The notes below the pieces were generated by a model. It saw nothing but the letters and a program-made list of their open reading frames with translations, did not search any database and was not told the DNA's origin. A stretch of 7,926 bases of DNA from positions 1-7,926 of the forward strand of contig PMKA01000468.1 of NCBI GenBank assembly GCA_003157575.1, read 5' to 3'. A program made the position numbers and the translations under genes. Positions within the stretch are counted from its first letter, which is position 1. Every line of letters begins with the position of its first letter. Shown piece after piece: positions 1-6,456 of the stretch. The DNA is from Opitutia bacterium (GTDB taxonomy: Bacteria; Verrucomicrobiota; Verrucomicrobiia; Opitutales; Opitutaceae).

Positions 1-22
1 GAGGCCGGTCATGACCGGCCTC
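1..22. repeat. Perfect 22-bp palindrome at the left edge
   Basis: Bases 1-11 (GAGGCCGGTCA) are the exact reverse complement of bases 12-22, with no loop. It lies within the open frame of the flippase fragment (first seven codons). It could be a fold-back artefact at a contig end, a protein-binding site or chance; since it begins exactly at base 1 it may extend further left. Confidence 0.6.
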
Positions 23-504
23 TATCGGTTCGCCTGGATCGTGCCCTGATCCGCGAGATGGTCTTCGTCAGTTGGCCGCTCATGCTGAATAACCTGCTGG
101 CGGGCATGTTCTACAAGATCGACGTGACGCTGCTCGAACCGCTGGCCGGAAACAAAGTCGTCGGGCAGTACGGTTCCGCATACAAATGGCTGGACGCGCT
201 CGGCCTGATCCCGTCGCTGTTCACGATGGCGCTGCTGCCGATCATGCGCTTCGATCTGCGCGAGCTGGAGCAGCGGTTCGAAGTGCATGGCGTGCGCAGC
301 GGCGGGGCGTGGCGTCTGGACTTTGTGTCCCGCGATCCCGCGGTGGCCCGCACGCTTGGCACGGTTGTCGTCTCGGGCGAAGACACGAACGTGTGCCAGC
401 TTGAATTCCGCCATTCGAAGAAGGAGCGGGTGGAGATCCAGATCGGGGAGACGCGGACCGGCGTGGGTTTTACTCCTGAGGAGGAGCGGCGGTTCTTCCG
501 CTGA
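1..504 (+). CDS. Fused ORF: flippase fragment joined to the C-terminal half of a LolA-like carrier (5' partial, probably non-functional or a chimera)
   Basis: The frame is open from base 1, so the ORF enters from outside the window; the first ATG (58) lies inside a conserved membrane segment and is not a likely start. Residues 1-82 resemble a Wzx/MATE-type polysaccharide flippase: a hydrophobic helix at about 22-38, the family-like K39-I40-D41, then G55-x-Y57-x-x-A60-Y61-K62 and a second helix at about 64-82 ending in LLPIM. From about residue 83 the character changes to a soluble protein (RFDLRELEQRFEVHG, AWRLDFVSRDPAVARTL, LEFRHSKKERVEIQIGE). This matches the C-terminal half of LolA-like outer-membrane lipoprotein carriers, which bind a lipid in a half-open beta barrel in the periplasm. 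The N-terminal half and signal peptide of LolA are missing, so the barrel could not form. The stop is 14 bases before the exporter gene, a usual LolA-MMPL operon spacing. The LolA match is fairly secure and the flippase match moderate; the cause of the join is unknown. Confidence 0.6.
   Translation, partial: EAGHDRPLSVRLDRALIREMVFVSWPLMLNNLLAGMFYKIDVTLLEPLAGNKVVGQYGSAYKWLDALGLIPSLFTMALLPIMRFDLRELEQRFEVHGVRSGGAWRLDFVSRDPAVARTLGTVVVSGEDTNVCQLEFRHSKKERVEIQIGETRTGVGFTPEEERRFFR
240..258 (+). other. Junction between flippase-like and LolA-like coding sequence
   Basis: Similarity to membrane flippases ends at the Leu-Leu-Pro-Ile-Met codons (about 232-246), and LolA-like sequence begins by about 250-258 (Phe-Asp-Leu-Arg). 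The reading frame is kept across the join. Two GATC tetramers, at 240-243 and 252-255, bracket it. This may be coincidence, or may point to recombination or ligation at short identical sequences. The exact breakpoint cannot be placed from a single sequence. Confidence 0.45.
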
Positions 505-518
505 AGCAGCCGGCCCGG

Positions 519-2927
519 ATGAACCTGTCGCGCCAGAAGCTGTATGCCCGGCTCGTCCTGGGGCTTGGTGTGATGCTCGGGCTGGGCTGGCTGGCGCGGA
601 TTGACTACGCGAGCAAGATATCGACCGATCTTCTCGACCTCATCCCGGCGGACGAGCGTTCGCCGGAACTGGCGTTGGTGCGCACGCTGTCGGGCGAAAG
701 GCAGGCGCGGGTGGCGTTGTTTGCATTGACGGTGCCCGCCGTTTCCGGTGAGTCCGCCGCGGGATTTGGGGAGAGGCGGGCGCTTGCGGCCGGGGCGTTC
801 ATGAGGGCATTGCGTCGTTCGCCGGCGTTTGCGGAGGTGATGCCGATGGGGGACACTGCTGCGCGGGATGCGCTGGGCGGCTATGTGTTTCGCCAGCGGT
901 TCGACCTGCTGTTGCCCGGCTGGCTCGCGGCGAACGCCCGCGCTTATCGGGCGGCCGGTGAAACCGCGCCGTGGGGACAGTGGCTGGCGGAGCGGACGGC
1001 GGGCAGGCTGGAAAGGTTCCTTTCCCGGCCCGAGGCGCTGGCGTTCCAGTCCCTCGTGCCGGCCGACCCCCTGTTGCTCGTGCCGGATTTCGTGGAAAAA
1101 GTGCAGGGGGTTGTCGATCCGGGCGTTCGTTCCGGCGGCGGGGGAGACGCGGTGCTGATCTGGGGGCGGGCGGCGGCGGCGCCTTTGCGGGAAGAAGGGC
1201 AGGGGCCGGTGGCTGCGGCCGTGGAGGGGGCCTGGGCGGCTGCACGGTCCGCGGTTCCGGGCACCGATCTTCGCTGGACGGCGGTCAGCCGGTTTGCGGC
1301 GGAGAGCCGCCGTCGCATCGAGCATGAGATGTCGACACTCAACACGATCTCCCTTTTGGCCGTGCTGGCGGTGGCGGCCGTGAGTGTGCGCCCTGTTTTC
1401 AAGGCCCTGCATCTCGCGCCGGTGATCCTCTGTGCGAACCTCGGCGCGTGGGTTGCCACGACGATGGTGTTCGACCGGATCCACGTGCTCGTGTTCGTGG
1501 TCGGCTCGCTGCTTGGCGGTGTCGCGGTGGACTATGGCTTTTATCTCTACCTGCAGCCTCCGCTGCGGTCCGGCGAGCCGTACGGGGAAAAGGTGGGCCG
1601 GTTGTTGAAGCCCCTGCTGGCGAGCGCGCTGACCACGGTGATCGGGTTCTCGATTCTGCTGTTCTCCGAGCTGCCGCTGATCCGGCAGCTCGGCGTTTTC
1701 GTCAGCGCCGGGTTGTTGTGTGCGCTGGCGGGCGCCCTGCTCTGGTTCGCGCAGGTTGACGAGCCTTTTCTGGAGACGCGGGCGTTCATACGGTTCCGGA
1801 GTGCGGGTGCGTCCGTGCCCGGGCGGCTGCGGTGGCTGCTTGCGTGTGGCGCGCTGGTGGCGTTGACGGGGCCCTGGCTGCTGCACTGGCATGACGACAT
1901 CCGGGAGCTGGAGATACCGGCCCCGGCTCTTCGCGCGGAGGATGCCGAGGTGCGGGCGCTCCTGGGGGAAAATCCCGCCCGGACGATCTACCTGACCCGG
2001 GGCGAGACCGGGGCTGCAGCCCGGGCGGCGCTGGAGCGTTTTCTGGCCTGGCATTCCGAGACATTCCCCGGTTCCGCTTCCGCATCGATGGGGATGCTCC
2101 TGCCGACAGCGGAGGAATGGAGTGCGTTGCCGGAACGGGTCGAGGCGATGGCGGAATTCGAGTCCCAGCTGCAGGCGGCCCTGGTCCGGCACGGCTTTGC
2201 CGCCGAGGAGTTTCAGCCCTTTTACTCCGCGTGGCGCGAATGGCGGCAACGGCCCTCCCGCCCCGCCTATGCGGACCTGGCGCGAGGATTGATGCGTGAA
2301 TTGCGCGGGCCCCTGGCGCTGCTGATGTCGGCGGAGCCGGGGGAGACCTGGTTTGCGACCGTGGCCGACCATCCGCCGGGCGCGAGTCCGCCGGCGGAAA
2401 TGGCGACGGTTGAGGCCGCGCAGTTGCAGACGCTCAACCGTCTCTTCGGACGTTATCGGGTCTCGGCGCTGCGTCTGAGCGCCATGGGACTCGGGCTGGT
2501 GGGGCTGAGCGTCTTTGTGCTTTACCGTCCGCGCAGGGGGCTCCGGATCTTTGCGCTGCCGTCGGGCTCCTGTCTCTTCGCGTTTGGTGTATTTGGATTC
2601 TCAGGACAGACGATGAATCTGTTCCATCTGCTCGGGGCGTTTCTTGGCGTCTGCCTGAGCCACAATTATGCGATCTTTTCCGCCGAGAACGCGGCGCGGG
2701 GGGAGGCGCAGCCGCCGTCGATCCGCCTGTCGGCGTTGTGCACGGCGGTCTCGTTCGGGGTCCTGGCCCTGAGCCGGATTCCCGTGGTCTCCGCCCTGGG
2801 ATCCACGGTTGCATTGATCGTGCTGACGGCGCTTGCGGCGGTGGAACTGGCGCCTTTTGGGCGGGAGGGACAGGAGCATAAAGAGCCCGCGCCGGGGCCC
2901 GAAGTGATTGACGCCCGCGGCGGCTGA
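519..2927 (+). CDS. MMPL/RND-superfamily exporter (predicted lipid exporter)
   Basis: This 802-residue inner-membrane protein has the duplicated MMPL plan. Helix 1 is at about 10-27, followed by the conserved-looking STDLLDLIPADE stretch (35-46) and a first periplasmic domain to about 272. Helices 2-6 lie at about 274-290, 296-316, 322-346, 364-384 and 387-410. Helix 7 (437-455) and a second periplasmic domain follow, then helices 8-12 at about 649-668, 674-692, 698-720, 733-750 and 754-775. Helix 4 carries the Asp-Tyr pair of the proton relay (GGVAVDYGFY, D338-Y339). The matching helix 10 site reads LSHNYAIF, with N716 in place of Asp. Such proteins use the proton gradient to move lipids across or out of the inner membrane, and in aryl-polyene type clusters they sit beside a LolA-like carrier, as here. 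ATG 519 is chosen because it opens directly into helix 1 and follows the upstream stop by 14 bases; no clear Shine-Dalgarno is seen. The cargo is unknown. Confidence 0.88.
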   Translation: MNLSRQKLYARLVLGLGVMLGLGWLARIDYASKISTDLLDLIPADERSPELALVRTLSGERQARVALFALTVPAVSGESAAGFGERRALAAGAFMRALRRSPAFAEVMPMGDTAARDALGGYVFRQRFDLLLPGWLAANARAYRAAGETAPWGQWLAERTAGRLERFLSRPEALAFQSLVPADPLLLVPDFVEKVQGVVDPGVRSGGGGDAVLIWGRAAAAPLREEGQGPVAAAVEGAWAAARSAVPGTDLRWTAVSRFAAESRRRIEHEMSTLNTISLLAVLAVAAVSVRPVFKALHLAPVILCANLGAWVATTMVFDRIHVLVFVVGSLLGGVAVDYGFYLYLQPPLRSGEPYGEKVGRLLKPLLASALTTVIGFSILLFSELPLIRQLGVFVSAGLLCALAGALLWFAQVDEPFLETRAFIRFRSAGASVPGRLRWLLACGALVALTGPWLLHWHDDIRELEIPAPALRAEDAEVRALLGENPARTIYLTRGETGAAARAALERFLAWHSETFPGSASASMGMLLPTAEEWSALPERVEAMAEFESQLQAALVRHGFAAEEFQPFYSAWREWRQRPSRPAYADLARGLMRELRGPLALLMSAEPGETWFATVADHPPGASPPAEMATVEAAQLQTLNRLFGRYRVSALRLSAMGLGLVGLSVFVLYRPRRGLRIFALPSGSCLFAFGVFGFSGQTMNLFHLLGAFLGVCLSHNYAIFSAENAARGEAQPPSIRLSALCTAVSFGVLALSRIPVVSALGSTVALIVLTALAAVELAPFGREGQEHKEPAPGPEVIDARGG

Positions 2928-3058
2928 TTCCAACGCAGCCGGCGCTTGCCGGCATCCAATTCTTTTTGTGCCGGCCGGAGGGCTGGCTGCCAGCCCGTAA
3001 ACCGGCCGAGGATCCGGCTTGTCGCGCCGGGAAACCATTTCATGATACGCGGTGCGTT
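2928..3058 (+). other. Intergenic spacer with two GC hairpins, possible weak terminator
   Basis: Hairpin 1 has arms GCCGGC at 2938-2943 and 2948-2953 with a GCTT loop, and is followed after nine bases by five Ts (2963-2967). That is only loosely terminator-like. Hairpin 2 has arms GGGCTGG (2980-2986) and CCAGCCC (2990-2996) with a CTG loop and no T run. They may dampen read-through from the exporter gene or protect its 3' end. I see no promoter or gene in the spacer. Confidence 0.35.
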
Positions 3059-4474
3059 ATGCTCGTTCCTCATCCGACTCCGGGTCCGACGAAGGTCCTG
3101 CTCGTCAATCTGAACCGCTACGACCAGCCGTACCCGGTTTATCCGATCGGCCTGGCCTACATCGATGGCGCGTTGCGCGCGGCCGGGTACGCGACGCGGA
3201 TTTGGGATGCCGGCGCCGCAACGACTCCGCCTGAGGACTGGGTGCGGGACTGGCGGCCCGATTTCGTCGGCCTCTCCCTGCGCAATATCGACAACGTGCA
3301 GTGTCACAACCCCCGCTCGTTCGTGCGGGAGCTCACGGATTGTTGCGCACGGTTGCGGACGCGGACGGCCGCGCCCCTGATTCTGGGAGGAAGCGCCTTT
3401 TCGGTGTTTCCGCGCGAACTGCTGCTGCTTTCAGGAGCGGATTACGGTATTTGCGGCGAAGGCGAATGCGTCATGGTGGCGCTGCTCGATGCCTTGCGCG
3501 CCGGGCGCCCGCCGGCCGATCTTCCCGGGCTTGTCTTCCGCGGGCCCGGGGGCGTGGTGCGGGAAGTCCCCAGGCCTCCGAGCACGAATTTCGGCCGGAC
3601 GATTCCGGCGCACGATCCCGAGATCATGGCATCCTACGTTGCGCGGGGAGCCCTGCCCGGCGTCCAGACCCAACGGGGATGTCCGTTGGATTGTTGTTAC
3701 TGCACCTACCCGGTTATCGAAGGAGGATGCAGCCGCTTTCGCGGCGGCGACGAAGTGGCGGCGGAGATGGGGCGTCTTGCCGGGCTGGGCGTGCGCTATG
3801 TGTTCATCGTCGATTCTGTATTCAACCTTCAGACGGACCATGTCGTCGATGTTTGCGAGGCCCTGATCCGGGCGAAAATCGACATCCGCTGGGAGTGCTT
3901 CCTTCGGCCGCGCGGGATTACGAGGGAGTTGCTGGCGTTGATGAAGCAGGCCGGGCTGAGGCATGTGGAGTTCGGCTCGGATAGTCTCTCCGACACGGTG
4001 CTCCGGTGTTATGGCAAGAGCTTCACACACGAGGAGATCATGCGGGCGAGCCACGAGGCGCACGCATTGGGGCTCAATTACAGCCACTTTATCGTCTTTG
4101 GCGGTCCGGGCGAAACCTCGTCGACGATGGAGGAAACGCTGGCCCGGACGCGCCAGCTCCCCGGCGCATTCTTTTTTGGGACGATCGGCATGCGGATTTA
4201 TCCGGGGACCCCGCTGTGGCGGCGGCTCGCGCCGGAGGGGCGGGGGGAAGCGCCGGGCGACTACCTCCTTGAACCGCGCTTCTTTCTCGAGCCGCCCTTT
4301 ACAGTGGAGGGTATCTTTGCCCGGCTGCAGGAGGAGCAGCGGATTGCGCCAAACTGGGCGGTGGGCGATCCGCCGCCGATTTTTGTGAAGGCAATGGAGA
4401 AGCTGCGCCGGCGCGGCATACGCGGGCCGATGTGGGAGTATATCGAGCTGTTGCGCCGTTTGAGCAGCTCGTGA
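3059..4474 (+). CDS. B12-binding-domain radical SAM protein, lipid-biosynthesis type
   Basis: From ATG 3059 this gives 471 residues. Residues 11-150 form a cobalamin-binding-like Rossmann domain: a KVLLVNLNR first strand, YPVYPIGLAYIDGALRAAGY, PDFVGLSLRNIDN, APLILGGSAFSVFP and ICGEGE. No clear DxHxxG cobalt-ligand motif is visible. The radical SAM core follows, with the cluster motif C208-P-L-D-C212-C-Y-C215 (CxxxCxxC), then VFIVDSVFN, VEFGSDS, a GGPGET loop (348-353) and RIYPGTPLWRRL. The CTYPVIEG, RNID and FGGPGET stretches are those I associate with proteins annotated as lipid biosynthesis B12-binding/radical SAM. Members use a 4Fe-4S cluster to cleave SAM; the reaction is unassigned, with methylation or other radical chemistry on a lipid precursor possible. 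An in-frame TTG at 2966 would add 31 residues without family character, so ATG 3059 is preferred. No Shine-Dalgarno is seen. Its place beside the exporter suggests a shared lipid pathway. Confidence 0.85.
   Translation: MLVPHPTPGPTKVLLVNLNRYDQPYPVYPIGLAYIDGALRAAGYATRIWDAGAATTPPEDWVRDWRPDFVGLSLRNIDNVQCHNPRSFVRELTDCCARLRTRTAAPLILGGSAFSVFPRELLLLSGADYGICGEGECVMVALLDALRAGRPPADLPGLVFRGPGGVVREVPRPPSTNFGRTIPAHDPEIMASYVARGALPGVQTQRGCPLDCCYCTYPVIEGGCSRFRGGDEVAAEMGRLAGLGVRYVFIVDSVFNLQTDHVVDVCEALIRAKIDIRWECFLRPRGITRELLALMKQAGLRHVEFGSDSLSDTVLRCYGKSFTHEEIMRASHEAHALGLNYSHFIVFGGPGETSSTMEETLARTRQLPGAFFFGTIGMRIYPGTPLWRRLAPEGRGEAPGDYLLEPRFFLEPPFTVEGIFARLQEEQRIAPNWAVGDPPPIFVKAMEKLRRRGIRGPMWEYIELLRRLSSS
4444..4471 (+). 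other. Inverted repeat at the 3' end of the radical SAM gene
   Basis: CGAGCTG (4444-4450) and CAGCTCG (4465-4471) are exact reverse complements with a 14-base loop, ending just before the TGA stop. A shorter stem, GGCGC/GCGCC, follows at 4487-4502. Neither has a T run, so an intrinsic terminator is not supported; RNA processing or 3'-end protection is possible. Confidence 0.25.
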
Positions 4475-4529
4475 CGAGCGTTGGGTGGCGCCGGGATGCG
4501 CCCTGATCGGTGACGGGGGAAAGTTTTGA

Positions 4530-4557
4530 TTGCATTCGACGGAACGGGACCTATACC
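4530..4557 (+). promoter_or_regulatory. Candidate sigma70-type promoter for the rplY operon
   Basis: TTGCAT (4530-4535) and TATACC (4552-4557) are spaced by 16 bases; an alternative -35, TTGATT, begins at 4526 but has a 20-base spacer. Transcription would begin near 4564, giving a leader of about 50 bases to the rplY start. The position, in the only AT-richer patch between the radical SAM gene and rplY, supports a new transcription unit starting here. The match to consensus is partial. Confidence 0.4.
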
Positions 4558-4601
4558 TTCGCACCCTTTTCCACTACGCCTGCCTCCATTTCCGGAGTGA
4601 C

Positions 4602-4607
4602 AGGAGG
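4602..4607 (+). promoter_or_regulatory. Strong Shine-Dalgarno site of rplY
   Basis: AGGAGG lies nine bases before ATG 4617 and decides that start over an upstream in-frame start at 4530, whose extra 29 residues have no L25 character. It is the only canonical ribosome binding site I can see in the window; the other genes have weak sites or none. Confidence 0.8.
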
Positions 4608-4616
4608 AACGAAACC

Positions 4617-5495
4617 ATGAAACAACAGTTTATACTCAACGTCACCCCGCGCGAGGGCACCGGCCGCAGCGCTTCGCGCCGGCTTCGCAAACAGGACCGC
4701 ATTCCGGCGATCCTCTACGGCAAGCACACGGCGCCGGTGATGTTCTCGCTTGAGAGCCCGGAATTTGTGCGCCTGGTCAAGGCGATCGGCGACAACGCCG
4801 CGCTGATCGAGCTCAAGGGGACGAAGGAGCAGGCGCTCTCGATCCTTCAGGAGGTGCAGCGCGACCCGATGACCGACCGCTATCTTCATGTCGATCTCCA
4901 CGAGGTGAAGGCGGACGAGAAGATGGAGATCAACGTGCCCGTTCACTCGTCCGGCGAGTCGACCGGAGTCAAGAATGAGGCGGGCGTGCTCGAGGCGAGC
5001 TCGCACTCCCTGCGCATCCGCTGTCTGCCGAAGGATCTGCCGGCATTCATTGACGTCGACGTCTCCGAATTGCATGTCGGCCAGACGATTCACATCCGGG
5101 AGCTGAAGACCGTTCCCGGCGTCGTTTTTCTGGGCGACAAGAACCAGCCTGTGATTTCCTGCGTGCAGCCTGTCGAGGAAATCGTCGAGGCGGTTGTGGA
5201 GACTGCGGCTCCCGTCGAGGGCGCCCCGGTCGAAGGTGCGGCTGCCGAAGGCGCCGCCGCCGTCCCCGGCGCCGCGCCCGCCGCCGGTGCGGCTCCCGTT
5301 GCAGGGGGCAAGCCCGGTGCGCCGGCTGCTGCCGGAGCCAAGCCAGGCGCTGCTGCTGCCGGGGCAAAGCCGGGTGCTGCAGGCGCCGGGGCAAAGGCAG
5401 GCGCTGCGGGTGCGAAACCCGGCGCTGCTGCGGCTCCCGCCGCGGGCGGCAAGCCGGCCGCGGCCGACAAGAAGGCCGCGCACGGCAAGAAGTGA
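4617..5495 (+). CDS. rplY: 50S ribosomal protein L25/general stress protein Ctc, with long Ala/Gly/Pro/Lys tail
   Basis: This 292-residue protein is a two-domain (Ctc/TL5-type) L25, which binds 5S rRNA in the large ribosomal subunit. Residues 1-95 are the L25 domain: GTGRSASRRLRKQDRIPAIL (15-34, with the conserved R-x-x-G-x-x-P-A-x-x-Y-G-like pattern) and LSILQEVQRDPMTDRYLHVD (75-93). Residues about 100-190 form the TL5 C-terminal beta domain (EINVPVH, GVKNEAGVLE, LPAFIDVDVSELHVGQTIHI). From about 196 to the end is a low-complexity tail of roughly 95 residues, rich in Ala, Gly, Pro and Lys, with AGAKPGAA-type repeats and a basic end. Ctc proteins are normally about 190-220 residues, so the tail is extra and is probably disordered. 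The gene heads a likely operon with pth, a common pairing, from the promoter near 4530. Confidence 0.93.
   Translation: MKQQFILNVTPREGTGRSASRRLRKQDRIPAILYGKHTAPVMFSLESPEFVRLVKAIGDNAALIELKGTKEQALSILQEVQRDPMTDRYLHVDLHEVKADEKMEINVPVHSSGESTGVKNEAGVLEASSHSLRIRCLPKDLPAFIDVDVSELHVGQTIHIRELKTVPGVVFLGDKNQPVISCVQPVEEIVEAVVETAAPVEGAPVEGAAAEGAAAVPGAAPAAGAAPVAGGKPGAPAAAGAKPGAAAAGAKPGAAGAGAKAGAAGAKPGAAAAPAAGGKPAAADKKAAHGKK
5334..5435 (+). repeat. Degenerate tandem repeat encoding AGAKPGAA-like units in the L25 tail
   Basis: Four in-frame units follow each other: 5334-5360 and 5361-5387 (27 bases each), then 5388-5411 and 5412-5435 (24 bases each). Each encodes a variant of Gly-Ala-Lys-Pro-Gly-Ala-Ala. Third-position differences between units show that the peptide repeat is kept while the DNA has drifted, so this is not a recent duplication. 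Confidence 0.7.
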
Positions 5496-5555
5496 TCGTT
5501 TCCCGCCGGTCCGGTTGCTTGACGCCGCCGGGCCGGGCGCGTTGTTCTTTGAGAC

Positions 5556-6185
5556 ATGTCCATTGTGCTTGTTGTCGGACTCGGAAATCCGGGGCGCGAC
5601 TATGCGAAATCGCGCCATAACGCGGGTTTTGCGGTCGTTGACGCCCTGGCATCCCGGCACGATCTTTCCTGGAAGACGCAAACGCGCTTCGAGGCAAGGA
5701 CCGGGCGATGGGACCGGGCTGACGGCCGGACCTGCGTGCTGGCCAAGCCGCAGACTTTTATGAATGAAAGCGGACGTGCAGTGCGCGCCCTCGCCGATTT
5801 CTACAAGCTCCAGCCGGCCGGCGTCATCGTGGTTTATGACGATCTCACGATCGAGCTGGGCCGGATCAAGCTCACGGTGCGCGGAAGCGCCGGCGGCCAC
5901 AACGGCGTCGCCAGCCTCCTCGACCGCCTCGGCGACGGCTTCGCCCGCTACCGAATCGGCATCGGGCCGAAGCATCCGCCGGAAATGGACCTCAAGGATT
6001 TCGTACTGGGAAGATTCACTCCTGAAGAACAGACCAATTTCAATCAACATCTCAACGCCTATGTCGACGGCCTCGACCTGCTAATCGGGCAGGGGCCAGA
6101 CAAGGCCATGAACCAGCTCAACCGCCGGACCGACCAAAATGACGCAGACCAAACGCAAATACCACGCGACCTTCATCCTCGATAA
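5556..6185 (+). CDS. pth: Peptidyl-tRNA hydrolase
   Basis: The 209-residue product cleaves the ester bond of peptidyl-tRNAs released from stalled ribosomes, recycling tRNA in the cytoplasm. All the hallmarks of the bacterial Pth family are visible: VVGLGNPG (6-13, N11), catalytic H21 in RHNAGF, KPQTFMNESG with N70, YDDL with D95, and GGHNG with N116, then RYRIGIG and LGRFTPEE. Family members are usually about 185-200 residues. The extra C-terminal residues (from about 190, polar and rich in Asp, Gln and Arg) coincide with the region that overlaps rpsF. ATG 5556 is 60 bases after rplY and begins directly with the first beta strand (MSIVLVVGLGNPG). No clear Shine-Dalgarno is seen. Co-transcription with rplY and rpsF is likely. 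Confidence 0.95.
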   Translation: MSIVLVVGLGNPGRDYAKSRHNAGFAVVDALASRHDLSWKTQTRFEARTGRWDRADGRTCVLAKPQTFMNESGRAVRALADFYKLQPAGVIVVYDDLTIELGRIKLTVRGSAGGHNGVASLLDRLGDGFARYRIGIGPKHPPEMDLKDFVLGRFTPEEQTNFNQHLNAYVDGLDLLIGQGPDKAMNQLNRRTDQNDADQTQIPRDLHPR

Positions 6186-6435
6186 TCGGGGCAAGGAAGA
6201 AACCATCGACCAGATCGTCGAAGGTGTGAAAAAGGAGATTGCCGCCGTGCAGGGCGAAGTGACAGGCGTGGAGAACCTGGGCAAGAAGGACTTTGCGCGG
6301 GTGACGGACAGCAAGTTTCCCGACGCCGTTTACGTGCAGATCGATTTTCTGGCGCCAGCGGACAGCACGCGCCATCTTCACGAGCGCCTCCGCCTCAACT
6401 CGAGCGTCTACCGCACACTGGTTCAGGCGGTGTGA
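6139..6435 (+). CDS. rpsF: 30S ribosomal protein S6
   Basis: The 98-residue product fits S6, a small-subunit protein that pairs with S18 on the platform of the 30S subunit. The YHATFILD opening strand, NLGKKDFARVTDSKFPDAVYVQIDF (47-70) and HERLRLNSSVYRTLVQA follow the beta-alpha-beta-beta-alpha-beta fold. ATG 6139 is the only start that keeps the first strand. It lies 47 bases inside pth in the +1 frame relative to it, so translation may be coupled, and no Shine-Dalgarno is evident. S6 is about the usual length, and lacks the long acidic tail of some family members. It is followed by ssb, as in many bacteria. Confidence 0.93.
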   Translation: MTQTKRKYHATFILDNRGKEETIDQIVEGVKKEIAAVQGEVTGVENLGKKDFARVTDSKFPDAVYVQIDFLAPADSTRHLHERLRLNSSVYRTLVQAV

Positions 6436-6456
6436 CCGCCTCCGGCGCCTCCCTCC

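Noticed and set aside
111..2372. Long minus-strand open frame (753 codons) opposite the exporter gene
   Set aside because: Its product is Arg/Pro/Gln/His-rich with no recognisable domain, and it lies antisense to a convincing membrane exporter. Long shadow frames are expected in GC-rich DNA.
2938..2967. Strong intrinsic terminator after the exporter gene
   Set aside because: The stem is only 6 bp and the T run starts nine bases after it, so it is listed only as a possible weak terminator.
2966..3058. TTG start at 2966 extending the radical SAM protein by 31 residues
   Set aside because: The added residues have no family character and overlap two hairpins; ATG 3059 opens close to the first strand of the B12-binding domain.
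3301..3984. Plus-strand 227-codon frame inside the radical SAM gene
   Set aside because: It lies out of frame within a gene with a clear CxxxCxxC motif; its product is Arg-rich and featureless.
5334..5435. Repeats in the L25 tail considered as a CRISPR-like array or mobile repeat
   Set aside because: Units are contiguous, in frame, degenerate at silent positions and without spacers; they encode a peptide repeat.
4551..6050. Minus-strand open frame of 499 codons opposite rplY and pth
   Set aside because: It is antisense to two well-supported genes and has low-complexity Arg/Gly/Ser composition, with no family character.
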